DNA from: Hydrogenophaga aromaticivorans
GTDB taxonomy: Bacteria > Pseudomonadota > Gammaproteobacteria > Burkholderiales > Burkholderiaceae_C
Assembly (NCBI RefSeq): GCF_013387465.1
Contig: NZ_VYGV01000016.1
Location: forward strand, 244,872 to 308,871
Direction of reading: 5' to 3'
Length of the DNA stretch: 64,000 nt
Shown: piece by piece, positions 16,979 to 25,098 of the stretch
How the letters are laid out: every line of letters begins with the position of its first letter
Position numbering within the stretch: the first letter of the stretch is position 1
Notes under the pieces: generated by a model
Told to the model about the DNA's origin: nothing
Database searches by the model: none
Seen by the model: the letters and a program-made list of their open reading frames with translations, nothing else
Made by a program: the position numbers and the translations under genes

Positions 16979-17514
16979 ATGGGGTGCCTGTGCTGAGTGC
17001 CCCGTTGACTCTTGATACCTTGAATGCCATGGACCGCAGTGCGTTCGTCGACGCACTGGGTGAGACCTTCGAACACGCGCCCTGGGTCGCCGAGTCGGCG
17101 TGGCTCGAACGACCTTTCGCGAGTGCTGAGGCGCTACACGCGGCCATGATCGGGGTGGTGCGCCGATCACCACAGACGACGCAAATCGCTTTCCTGTGCG
17201 GACATCCCGAGCTGGCCGGGCGCGAGGCGCAAGCCAGATCGTTGACGAACGATTCGCAGCACGAGCAAGCCAGCGCGGGCCTGGGTTCAATGACGCAGGA
17301 GGAAATGGCGCGCATGGCGCACCTGAATGGCATATACCGTGATCGACACGGCATACCCTTCATCATCGCCGCGTTGCGCCATACGAAGGCGCAGATTTTC
17401 GACGAAATGCAGCGCCGCATTGATCGCGATACGGCCGATGAGTTCGTCGAGGCCATGACGCAGATCGCCCATATCACCCGCCTGCGTGTGCGAGCACTCC
17501 TGTCCGTCAATTGA
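16975..17514 (+). CDS. uraD: 2-oxo-4-hydroxy-4-carboxy-5-ureidoimidazoline (OHCU) decarboxylase family
   Basis: This 179-residue, all-helical protein carries the UraD signature with the catalytic His77 in FLCGHPELAG, and the later Glu/Arg-containing segment MAHLNGIYRDRHGIPFI. UraD turns OHCU into S-allantoin in uric acid breakdown. Here it ends a hydantoinase operon that has no urate oxidase or hydroxyisourate hydrolase in view, so it may serve a different ureide decarboxylation. Length and motifs are normal for the family. Its ATG overlaps the aminotransferase stop. Confidence 0.87.
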   Translation: MNGVPVLSAPLTLDTLNAMDRSAFVDALGETFEHAPWVAESAWLERPFASAEALHAAMIGVVRRSPQTTQIAFLCGHPELAGREAQARSLTNDSQHEQASAGLGSMTQEEMARMAHLNGIYRDRHGIPFIIAALRHTKAQIFDEMQRRIDRDTADEFVEAMTQIAHITRLRVRALLSVN

Positions 17515-17528
17515 TCGAGTGCGTATGC

Positions 17529-17558
17529 CGGAGCTCGACACTCCCGTTTCGAGCTCCG
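17529..17558 (+). terminator. Hairpin after the catabolic operon, likely terminator
   Basis: CGGAGCTCG at 17529-17537 pairs perfectly with CGAGCTCCG at 17550-17558 (12-base loop), 15 bases after the last gene of the operon. There is no downstream T-run, so it may only stabilise the message end. From here to the repeat at 17918 I see nothing that I can call. Confidence 0.5.
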
Positions 17559-17917
17559 CTCCGCGATATTTGATAAGCGTTGACTATGCGCGCGCGGCCA
17601 GGAGAATTTGATGCGTGTCGATGTCAGTTGAACATAGCCGGATCAGTATGAATGTGGTCACCGATGTAAAACTGCGCCATTTACCGATGTACCTTTGAAC
17701 CATCCATGAGGGACAAGCTTGCCGGAAAGACGAGACCTTCGGCATGAAAAAAATGGCCTATTACAGGTGGTACATAGCCCATGCCTCTTGGGTCCCGAGC
17801 GACAGCGGTCACAAGCGAAAGTCCGCTGTTGCCAGGCCCTGATTTACGGCAGTGTTTAACGATCAGCCTGTTCCTGAATGGACCAGTAGCTCGGTAAGAT
17901 GCGCGTAAAAGGCTTCC

Positions 17918-18103
17918 CTGGGTCGGGCACCGTCGCTTACCTCGGTCGCGAGGAGTCGTTCTTAATGCGCGACCAGGCTGGCATGTATTGAGAGGCCGGT
18001 GACGGAAGTGCAGCGGTCGTTCGACCCCTCCATCCTCGAAAGACAGGTGACCGCTGCGGCCTACATTCAAGCGTTTCAGGTCACCGGCAGCAGCCAGCCT
18101 CAA
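17918..18103 (-). repeat. Dispersed repeat ABC, copy A
   Basis: Read on the minus strand, this aligns over its whole length with the copies at 30331-30513 and 37263-37448. Shared pieces include GGTCACCTGTC, GGTCGAACGACCGC, CATGCCAGCCTGGTCGCGC and CCTCGCGACCGAGG. The copies differ at many positions without keeping a reading frame, so this is a DNA or RNA repeat and not a gene family. The rest of the 17559-18327 interval contains no supported gene. Confidence 0.8.
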
Positions 18104-18327
18104 GTCGACTTTGCAGCGACTTCTTGCGTTCATCCGGTTTCCCATCATGGTCCGCTTTTCGGATGGGAGCGGGCATACAGACGCCTCGTTGCTGCGACTG
18201 ACGCCGGAGGTCAAACTGGACCCAACTGTAAGATTGCTCTGAAGCATCCAAATGCAAACCAGCCAATGCGGAAGTTCAGGGCCAAAGCAGAGAGCCCAAT
18301 ATCTGCGGGGCTCAAGGGAGGAGATCA

Positions 18328-19427
18328 GTGCCGAAGCAACTCACGCTTCTACTCGACACAAACGTCCTGATTCCGTTACAGGACTCGTATGCCGTGCTAG
18401 GTGACAACCTAGCAAACTTCCATCGGCTAGCGCTTGTCGGCGGTCACAAGCTGGTCTATCACCCAGCAAGCATCGAAGACTTCGAAAGGGACACCGACCT
18501 AGGCCGGCGCGCCAGGAATTTGGAGCACGTCCGCCGGTACCCGGCTCTGGAGCGTCCCGCCAAATGCCCCTGGAACACGCCGGCAACGAGCCCAAACGAC
18601 GCCTGCGACAACGAAATTCTGTACGCCCTTGAGTGCGACGCAGCACATGCGCTCGTCACGGAAGATAAGGGGCTTCTGACAAAGGCTCGAGCACGCGGTC
18701 TGGGTCACCGAACCTACAACATCCAAACGGCCGAAGATTGGCTGCGGCGGCTGCATCAGCCGTTCGACGTCTCGCTGCCAAACATCGACGATCAGCCGCT
18801 GCACAGCCTGACACCAGAGCTGACAGGAGCGTTCTTTGACAGCCTGCGCGATGGCTACGACGGATTCGACGAATGGTTCCGCAGGAAGGCCAGGGAGAAC
18901 AGAAAAGCCTGGGTCTACCGGGATGAGACCGACGTGCTTGGCGCGATTTGCGTCTACGACGTTCAGAGCAATGAGCTAGTCACCAATGAGGGAAAGCTCC
19001 TAGACGGCAAGGCGCTGAAGCTCTGCACGTTCAAGGTCGGCCAGAGCGTGAGAGGGCGCAAGATTGGCGAACTCTTCCTGAAGGCAGCCTTCCGCTACGC
19101 AACCGAGAACGCCTGCGAGCACATCTTCACCCACGCAGACGTAGATAAACACGCCTACTTGGTGAACCTCCTTGTCGATTTCGGCTTCGAGGACATCGGC
19201 CCTTATGGAAAGGACAGGGTCTTAGTGAAGCAGCACCCTCTCAACGCTCCAGATTCGGCAGGACTCCCCGCACTCGAATATGTCCGACGCTTCTACCCCC
19301 ACTATCAGGCAGAACATCAAATCCAGAAGTTCCTAGTACCAATCAAGCATGAGTTCCATCAGATACTTTTCCCTGACTATCAGGCGCTTCAATCCCAGCT
19401 CTTTGCACCCAGAGGAAGCGTGGGCAA
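18328..19427 (+). pseudogene. PIN-GNAT-PUA-like gene, 5' part (interrupted by IS256)
   Basis: GTG 18328 follows GGAGG. The first about 140 residues are a PIN ribonuclease domain: Asp10 in LLLDTNVLIPL, Glu/Asp in SIEDFERD, NDACDNEIL, and LVTEDKGLLTKAR. Residues about 155-330 form a GNAT acetyltransferase domain (WVYRDETDVLGAICVY; KVGQSVRGRKIGELFLKAA; FTHADVDKHAYLVNLLVDFGF). The reading frame is cut after residue 366 by an IS256 element. The 8-bp target copy GTGGGCAA occurs at 19420-19427 and again at 20760-20767, and joining the flanks restores one frame of 490 codons ending at 21140. As it stands the protein lacks its C-terminal domain and gains about 24 element-encoded residues. Confidence 0.88.
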
Positions 19428-20759
19428 GAGGGTGTGCAGAATTTTGTGTAAACGGACAATCCACCGCAGGCGAGAGCCTGCTTGTCCGCAAACACAATGA
19501 CAACCAAGAAGCACGAAGTACCGCAAGAACTGCTGGCCAGCCTGCTGGCCGACTACAAGAAGCCTGAAGACCTGATTGGCGAGAACGGCCTGCTCAAGCA
19601 GCTGACCAAACTGCTGGTGGAGAAGGCGCTGGACGCCGAACTGACCGAACACCTCGGTCACGAACGCCACGAGGCCGTGGCCAATGCCAGCGGTAACACC
19701 CGCAACGGCAAGAGCAAGAAGACCCTCAAGGGCGAGTTCGGCGAGCTTCCCATCGAAGTGCCACGCGACCGCCACGGAAGCTTCGAGCCCCAGCTCATCC
19801 CCAAGCACCAGACCCGCTGGAACGGCTTCGACGACAAAATCATCTCCCTGTACGCCCGCGGCATGACGGTGCGCGAGATTCAGAGCCACCTGCAGGAGAT
19901 GTACGGCGCCGAGGTCTCGCCCAGCCTGATTTCATCGGTGACGGACGCCGTCAGCGAAGAGGTCAAGGTCTGGCAGGCCCGCCCGCTGGACGCCATCTAT
20001 CCCATCGTCTACCTGGACTGCATCCACGTGAAGGTGCGCGAGGGCGCGGTGCGGGTCAAGGCGGTGTACCTGGCCATCGGCATCAACATGAATGGCGAGA
20101 AGGAGGTGCTGGGCCTGTGGCTGGCGCAGACCGAGGGTGCCAAGTTCTGGCTGCAGGTGGTCACCGAGCTGCGCAACCGGGGCGTACAGGACATCTTCAT
20201 CGCGTGCGTTGACGGGCTCAAGGGCTTCCCCGATGCCATCGAGGCGGTGTTCCCCAAGGCTGTGGTTCAGCTGTGCATCGTGCACATGGTGCGCCACAGC
20301 CTGAACTACGTCTCATGGAAGCGCAGAAAAGATGTTGCGGCGGACCTGCGCCACATCTACCAGGCCGCCACCGCCGAAGAGGCCGAGCTGCGCCTGGGCG
20401 AGTTCGAAGCTAAGTGGGACTCGGACTACCTGCCCATTGGCCAGTCCTGGCGCAGGAACTGGAGCCGGCTGACGCCGTTCTTTGACTACCCGGCGGAAAT
20501 CCGAAAGGTCATCTACACGACCAACGCCATCGAGTCGGTGAACATGGGTCTGAGGAAGCTGAGCAAGAACCGGGGCTCGTTCCCCAGCGACGAGGCGCTG
20601 ACCAAGCTGTTCTACCTGGCCCTGCGCAACATCAGCCAGAAGTGGACCATGCCCATCCGCGATTGGAAGGCTGCGCTGACCCGCTTTACCATTCAGTTCG
20701 GAGACCGCATCTCCGTCAACTGAAGTCCGAACCGTTTACACAAAAATTCGGACACGCCC
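19428..20759 (+). mobile_element. IS256-family insertion sequence, complete
   Basis: The 1,332-bp element is flanked by 8-bp direct repeats GTGGGCAA (19420-19427 and 20760-20767), the size expected of IS256. The ends form imperfect inverted repeats of about 25-30 bp: the left starts GAGGGTGTGCAGAATTTTGTG, and the right, read inward, starts GGGCGTGTCCGAATTTTTGTG. Identical target copies and an intact transposase suggest a recent insertion. Confidence 0.95.
19497..20723 (+). CDS. IS256-family transposase
   Basis: This 408-residue mutator-type DDE transposase is of normal length. The acidic triad is in YLDCIHVKVR, ACVDGLKGFPDAIE and YTTNAIESVNMGLRK, with the conserved CIVHMVRHSL between the last two. 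N-terminal residues include the LTEHLGHERHE and TRNGKSKKTLKGEFG segments typical of the family. I chose ATG 19497; an in-frame TTG lies at 19482. The gene occupies nearly the whole element and reads in the same direction as the gene it interrupts. Confidence 0.96.
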   Translation: MTTKKHEVPQELLASLLADYKKPEDLIGENGLLKQLTKLLVEKALDAELTEHLGHERHEAVANASGNTRNGKSKKTLKGEFGELPIEVPRDRHGSFEPQLIPKHQTRWNGFDDKIISLYARGMTVREIQSHLQEMYGAEVSPSLISSVTDAVSEEVKVWQARPLDAIYPIVYLDCIHVKVREGAVRVKAVYLAIGINMNGEKEVLGLWLAQTEGAKFWLQVVTELRNRGVQDIFIACVDGLKGFPDAIEAVFPKAVVQLCIVHMVRHSLNYVSWKRRKDVAADLRHIYQAATAEEAELRLGEFEAKWDSDYLPIGQSWRRNWSRLTPFFDYPAEIRKVIYTTNAIESVNMGLRKLSKNRGSFPSDEALTKLFYLALRNISQKWTMPIRDWKAALTRFTIQFGDRISVN

Positions 20760-20767
20760 GTGGGCAA

Positions 20768-21140
20768 TGCCATCAAGCTGGCCTACCTTTGCCATGCGGC
20801 ATCTAAACAGATCAAACCGGGCGACGTGCTGCTGTTCTACAGGTCAGAGGATGAGCAGTCGGTCACCTCGCTCGGTGTCGTGGACCAGTTCGCTGTGCTT
20901 AGCGACGCGGCTAGCATCGCCGCCATGGTCAGCAGACGCACCGTTTACAGCATCAAAGAGATTGAAAAAATGGCCACTCGGCCAACGAAAGTCATCCTCT
21001 TCAGGCTCGTAAAGCATTTCCCAGCACCGGCATCCCTAAAGCGCCTTCTCGATGACGGGGTGGTCGCTGGCAACATTCAATCTATCACCAAGATTTCCGA
21101 TGAAGCGTTTTCAAGAGTGCTTGCGACCGCAGGGGCCTAG
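20768..21140 (+). pseudogene. PIN-GNAT-PUA-like gene, 3' part (after IS256)
   Basis: This is the continuation of the frame broken at 19427. Translation across the restored target site gives VGNAIKLAYLCHAASK and then KPGDVLLFYRSEDE, the typical start of a PUA-like (EVE/ASCH) RNA-binding fold, ending LATAGA at TAG 21138. The fragment has about 124 codons after the duplicated site. It could be expressed alone only from GTG 20760 if readthrough from the element occurs. Four bases separate its stop from the ASCH gene start. Confidence 0.85.
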
Positions 21141-21144
21141 AGCC

Positions 21145-21567
21145 GTGCTGCTTTCCGTCAAGCCAAGGTTTGCCGAGCAGATCCTCGATGGGACCAAGAC
21201 AGTGGAGTTTCGTCGGTCATGGGCTGTCGAGCCCGTTGGCCTGGCCGTCGTCTATTCCAGTTCTCCAGTCCAGCGACTCGTTGGCATCGTGGGAATCGAA
21301 GGAGCGGTTATCGCGTCACCTGCGTCCGTCTGGACGAAATGCCGCGCGCGCGGTCCGGGTCTAGAACGCAAGGAACTGATGGAGTATTTCGCAGGCAAGG
21401 CCCAAGCCTTCGGAGTCTTGCTGGGAAGTCTGACCCTTCCGGAGAAGCCGATTCGGCCAAAGTCTCTGTTCAGGGGGTTCCGCCCGCCGCAGTCCTTTCG
21501 CTACTTGACTACAACCGAACTGCGTCTCATCGGCAAGCACTTCGGCCTGGTCGAGGAACCCGAATGA
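21145..21567 (+). CDS. ASCH-domain protein (PUA-like fold)
   Basis: This 140-residue protein opens with the ASCH signature LLSVKPRFAEQILDGTKTVEFRRSW, followed by VVYSSSPVQRLVGIVGI. ASCH domains belong to the PUA-like superfamily and are thought to bind RNA or modified nucleotides. I chose GTG 21145, four bases after the upstream stop; ATG 21103 is possible but overlaps the previous gene. It is the second gene of a tightly packed set with the PIN-GNAT-PUA gene and the kinase-like gene, whose start overlaps its stop. Confidence 0.85.
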   Translation: MLLSVKPRFAEQILDGTKTVEFRRSWAVEPVGLAVVYSSSPVQRLVGIVGIEGAVIASPASVWTKCRARGPGLERKELMEYFAGKAQAFGVLLGSLTLPEKPIRPKSLFRGFRPPQSFRYLTTTELRLIGKHFGLVEEPE

Positions 21568-22109
21568 CCATCTTCGTCGCAGGAGTCCATGGCGCGGGAA
21601 AGACCTTTGCCACCAAACCAGCCTGTGAGAAGCTAGGGCTGATGCATGCCACGGCCAGCCAACTCATCAAACAAGAGCGCGGACAGGCCACTTGGGACGG
21701 CGCGAAGTTGGTTTCGGACGTGGACCAGAACCAGGCAGCGCTCATCTCGGCCGCAAGGCGCATCCGAGAGAGCGGTGCGACGCTCGTCTTAGACGGCCAC
21801 TTCGTGCTCCGACGAGCACCAGGCACCCATGAAAGGCTGCCTGTCGACGTGTTCCGGGAACTGAAGTGCTCGTCCGTCTTATTGATCCGCAGTCCGGTGC
21901 AGGTCCTGCTTGAGCGTCTACATGCAAGGCAGGACATGAGCTGGACTGAGTCAGAACTATCCGAGTTCAGCATGGCCGAGGACACTCACAGTGCTGAGGT
22001 CGCCGAGGTATTGGGTCTTGACTTAGAAATTCTCGATTCGCCGAGCGCCCAGGAGGTGGAGATCTGGTTGGATCGGCTCTCGAAAAGCGCGAGCGCCTCT
22101 CGCCAATAG
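21564..22109 (+). CDS. Small P-loop NTPase / nucleotide or polynucleotide kinase-like protein
   Basis: This 181-residue protein starts directly with a Walker A motif (MTIFVAGVHGAGKT). It contains a Walker-B-like strand (LVLDGHFVLRR) and a lid-like segment with Arg residues (ERLHARQDMSWTESE), the layout of the adenylate-kinase/AAA_18 group. Such proteins phosphorylate nucleotides or nucleic acid ends. Its start overlaps the ASCH stop (ATGA), and 22 bases later the HNH gene follows with an AAGGAG site. The substrate cannot be read from sequence. Confidence 0.83.
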   Translation: MTIFVAGVHGAGKTFATKPACEKLGLMHATASQLIKQERGQATWDGAKLVSDVDQNQAALISAARRIRESGATLVLDGHFVLRRAPGTHERLPVDVFRELKCSSVLLIRSPVQVLLERLHARQDMSWTESELSEFSMAEDTHSAEVAEVLGLDLEILDSPSAQEVEIWLDRLSKSASASRQ

Positions 22110-22131
22110 CCGAGCGTCGAAGGAGAAAAAA

Positions 22132-22911
22132 ATGCGTTGCCTCTTCTGCAAAGCCGACTCGTCGACCTCACGGTCCAGGGAGCACATCGTGCCCGAGTCC
22201 TTCGGAAATACCGAGCACGTTCTGGAGCCTGGCGTTGTCTGCGATGGGTGCAACAACTACCTGGCGCGCGAGGTCGAGAAGCCGATTCTTGACTCCCTGT
22301 ACTTCAAGGAACGCCGTTTCAACGCTGTCGTTGCAAACAAGCGAGGACGCTTCATCCCGTTAGATGGTTTTCATCTGCAGTCAGGCAAGCGCATCCAGGC
22401 AAACGCGGACACCGGCGAGGGCATCAGCATCGGCGCCCATCCAGATACTGACGAGGCGCGTCTCATTGAGAGGCTGTTGAGCCAGCCTCGAGGAACGTTG
22501 ATATTCCCGATGGCAACACCTCCAGAGGAACGCGCCCTTGCTTGTTTCATCGGAAAAGTTGGCCTCGAGGCACTGGCGTCTCGGGTCATACAAGCTGGCA
22601 TGTCGCATGAGGAACTGGTCGACAAGCCAGCTCTTGACGAGCTTAGAAACTTCGTCCGCCGTGGAAGCGGACCGCTTCAATGGTCCGTCGGCCGACGGCA
22701 GTTGTACCCACCGGCAAAGGTCTTCTCAGATGGCGACGAGCACTACGAGCTTCTCCATGAATACGAGCTGCTTCTGAGGCCAATCGATGTGGCCAACGAC
22801 CTCTATGCCTGCTACATATCTCTAGTGCTCTTTGGTGAAGAATTTTCCCTCAACATGGGCGGACCCGGACTCGATGGCTTTGAGACGTGGCGAGCAGGGG
22901 CTGAAGTCTGA
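22132..22911 (+). CDS. HNH endonuclease-domain protein
   Basis: This 259-residue protein has an N-terminal HNH-type zinc module: CLFC at 3-6, the catalytic-type REHIVPESFG at about 17-26, and CDGCNNYLA at about 38-46. The remaining about 210 residues are a less conserved domain with no motif I recognise. HNH_5-type proteins occur both as free nucleases and as effectors in defence modules. It is the last gene of the PIN-GNAT/ASCH/kinase set and is likely co-transcribed with it. Confidence 0.85.
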   Translation: MRCLFCKADSSTSRSREHIVPESFGNTEHVLEPGVVCDGCNNYLAREVEKPILDSLYFKERRFNAVVANKRGRFIPLDGFHLQSGKRIQANADTGEGISIGAHPDTDEARLIERLLSQPRGTLIFPMATPPEERALACFIGKVGLEALASRVIQAGMSHEELVDKPALDELRNFVRRGSGPLQWSVGRRQLYPPAKVFSDGDEHYELLHEYELLLRPIDVANDLYACYISLVLFGEEFSLNMGGPGLDGFETWRAGAEV

Positions 22912-23115
22912 CTGGTAAAGCATTGCGTGACCGCTCTTTGAGCACGCAATCCATGTGCGCCAATGACCGCAATCGGTAGAAGCTGCCGATAGGCAGACAG
23001 GCCACGAACGGTGGCATTCAGCCTCGAGTGCCCTTTCAAGTTCATAAGCTTTGCAGCGTTATCGCCATCCGAGCAAGCGCTGAACGAAAGCTCAGCGTCA
23101 AAAACCGCCGTTTAC

Positions 23116-23328
23116 TCAGGAGTTGTTGTCTTCAACGTACTCGAAGAGTTCGTTGATGGGAATTTGAAAGTACTTGCACAGCGCGTCGACGGCATCCAGT
23201 TCGATGCGGTTGGCAGTCTCCTGATAGAGCAGCGTTATCGTGTTGCGATGCAGCCCGGTGTCTCTGGCGACATCACTGATCTTGAGCTTTCGCTCTCCCA
23301 TCAGGCGGGACAGGTGGCACTTGATCAC
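23116..23328 (-). CDS. XRE/Cro-type small DNA-binding repressor
   Basis: This 70-residue protein is one helix-turn-helix domain (LKISDVARDTGLHRNTITLLYQ), with a C-terminal helix and the acidic end ELFEYVEDNNS. It is divergent from a small excisionase-like gene and an integrase. The intervening 150 bases hold three copies of an ATCAGGAT-type site, so it probably represses both directions as a phage or integrative-element regulator. The preceding gap (22912-23115) holds no gene I can support. Confidence 0.88.
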   Translation of the reverse strand: MIKCHLSRLMGERKLKISDVARDTGLHRNTITLLYQETANRIELDAVDALCKYFQIPINELFEYVEDNNS

Positions 23329-23349
23329 GACACTCTCCGTGTAGAAATA

Positions 23350-23453
23350 TCACTCAGGATGACAAAAAGTCCTTGACAGTGGCATATTGGTGCCCATAAT
23401 GTCATTCAGGATGAAAAAAAAGCTTTATGCATGGCTTTTTTCAATCCTGATTG
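23350..23453. promoter_or_regulatory. Control region of the integrase module: promoter, operators and leader hairpin
   Basis: A rightward promoter TTGACA (23373-23378), 16 bases, CATAAT (23395-23400) is flanked by TCACTCAGGATGA (23350) and GTCATTCAGGATGA (23401), with a third, inverted TCAATCCTGATTG at 23441-23453. Between the second and third sites AAAAAAGC (23416-23423) can pair with GCTTTTTT (23434-23441), giving a T-tailed hairpin inside the leader. This arrangement suggests XRE repression combined with early termination. Confidence 0.65.
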
Positions 23454-23478
23454 TCCCACCATCGTCAAGGAGTGAGAA

Positions 23479-23718
23479 GTGAGCACCTGTACCTATCTGA
23501 CGACAGATGAACTGTCGTCCCGCATCAAGTACGACAGCCGGACCATACGGGACCGACTCAAAGACAGTGTGTTGCTCGAAGGACGGCATTACATCCGGCC
23601 CTTCGGCGGCCGCAAGACGCTCTACATTTGGGAGCATATCGAGTCCGACATGGCGCAGCACTCTGCGGTGAGCAGCGACGCCATTCCTCTGGCCAATGGA
23701 GGAGTTCTCCATGGGTAG
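23479..23718 (+). CDS. Small excisionase-like DNA-binding protein
   Basis: This 79-residue protein starts at GTG 23479 with AAGGAG upstream. The N-terminal half has a winged-helix-like pattern (YLTTDELSSRIKYDSRTIRDRL) and GRHYIRPFGGRKTLY, as in recombination directionality factors and AlpA/Xis-like proteins. It ends 8 bases past the start of the integrase gene (23711-23718), a classical arrangement. Function is inferred from size, fold pattern and context. Confidence 0.72.
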   Translation: MSTCTYLTTDELSSRIKYDSRTIRDRLKDSVLLEGRHYIRPFGGRKTLYIWEHIESDMAQHSAVSSDAIPLANGGVLHG

Positions 23719-24973
23719 CATTCGTCGTCATGAGAGCAAAGGGACGCTCTTCATGGATTTTCGGTTTGCAGGTCAACGGCTGCGCGAATACACCTCGCTT
23801 GCCGACACCCCCACCAACCGCAAGCGCCTGCTCAAGGCCTTGGATCGCATCGAGGCGGACATTGCGCTGGGCGCCTTCGACTACCAAAAGACCTTCGGCA
23901 AGCCGCTGCCGGCCAAGTCGGACGAGGCGGGGGCTGAGGAAGAGCAGGTAGGAAGCGAAGCGCTGGCACCCAAGCCCGCGACTCCACTGTTCAAGGACTT
24001 CGCCGAGACGTGGTTCAAAGAGGCGGAAGTGAGCTGGCGCCGCAGCTACTCCATCACTCAGCGGGGTGCACTGGACAAGTACCTGATCCCGTTCTTCGGA
24101 GAAAAAGAGGTCGGCCAGATCACCAAAGCAGACACACTGGCCTTTCGGGCTTCACTCGCCAAAGTTCCCGTCCGAAAGTCCAGCAAAACCTTGTCCAACC
24201 GACGCGTCAACTCCGTGATGAAGCCATTGCGACAGATCCTCAATGAAGCGGCCGACCGGTTCGAGTTTACGTCCGCCTTCCGCAACATCAAGCCGCTGAA
24301 GATCAAGCGCAGCGACGTCATGCCGTTCACGCTCGATGAGGTGCAGCGCATCCTGACCACGGCCAGGGCCGACTACCGCAACTACTTCACCGTGCGCTTC
24401 TTCACCGGGATGAGAACGGGGGAGGTGCATGGCCTGAAATGGAAGTACATCGACTTCGAGCGTCGCCTGATCCTGGTGCGCGAGTCCATCGTGCTCAACG
24501 AGGAAGACGATCTCAAGACCGATGGCAGCATGCGCGACATCCAGATGACCGAGATGGTGTTCGAGGCGCTGCAGTCGCAGTTCCGTGCCACCGGTTCGCT
24601 CTCGGAATTCGTGTTCTGCACCCGTGGTGGCAAGCCGATCAACAACCAGAACTTCCTCAACCGGGTCTGGGCCCCGCTGCTGCGCCACCTGGAGCTCCAA
24701 CACCGGCGGGCCTACCAGATGCGGCACACGGCGGCGACCTTGTGGCTGGCCAGTGGTGAAGCCCCCGAATGGATTGCCCGCCAGCTAGGCCACACCAGCA
24801 CCGAAATGCTGTTCCGGGTCTACAGCCGATACGTGCCCAACCTGACCCGGCGCGATGGCTCGGCCATGGAGCGCCTGCTCAAGCAGCACATCTCCCTGGC
24901 GCCCGTGACCGGTGCGATCACGCCGATCCACCTGGCGATTGAAGGACCGCCCAGCGAGCTGCCGGCCACCTAG
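23711..24973 (+). CDS. Tyrosine recombinase / phage-type integrase
   Basis: This 420-residue integrase has an N-terminal arm-binding domain (SIRRHESKGTLFMDFRFAG), a core-binding SAM-like domain (about 95-190), and a C-terminal catalytic domain. The catalytic residues are Arg in FTGMRTGEVHGLKW, YQMRHTAATLWL (the usual His of HxxR is Tyr, a known variant), LGHTS and the nucleophile Tyr in YSRYVPN. ATG 23711 follows GGAGG, which makes it preferable to ATG 23696. It likely mobilises the following cargo, but I could not identify paired attachment repeats. Confidence 0.93.
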   Translation: MGSIRRHESKGTLFMDFRFAGQRLREYTSLADTPTNRKRLLKALDRIEADIALGAFDYQKTFGKPLPAKSDEAGAEEEQVGSEALAPKPATPLFKDFAETWFKEAEVSWRRSYSITQRGALDKYLIPFFGEKEVGQITKADTLAFRASLAKVPVRKSSKTLSNRRVNSVMKPLRQILNEAADRFEFTSAFRNIKPLKIKRSDVMPFTLDEVQRILTTARADYRNYFTVRFFTGMRTGEVHGLKWKYIDFERRLILVRESIVLNEEDDLKTDGSMRDIQMTEMVFEALQSQFRATGSLSEFVFCTRGGKPINNQNFLNRVWAPLLRHLELQHRRAYQMRHTAATLWLASGEAPEWIARQLGHTSTEMLFRVYSRYVPNLTRRDGSAMERLLKQHISLAPVTGAITPIHLAIEGPPSELPAT

Positions 24974-25008
24974 ACCACCTCCCTGGAACGAACAGCCAAA
25001 CGCCCAAC

Positions 25009-25036
25009 GAGCAGGGCAGGGCGAAGCCTTGCCTGA
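25009..25036 (+). repeat. 28-bp hairpin repeat, copy 1
   Basis: GGCAGGGC and GCCTTGCC form an 8-bp stem (one G-T pair) around GAA. The same 28 bases recur at 28476-28503 with a single change that falls in the loop. It lies between the integrase and the first cargo gene. Confidence 0.7.
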
Positions 25037-25098
25037 AGCCTGCCCATGGACCCATTCATTCACCCAATCACCTGTCATCTCAGAAAGCGAGCAATTAC

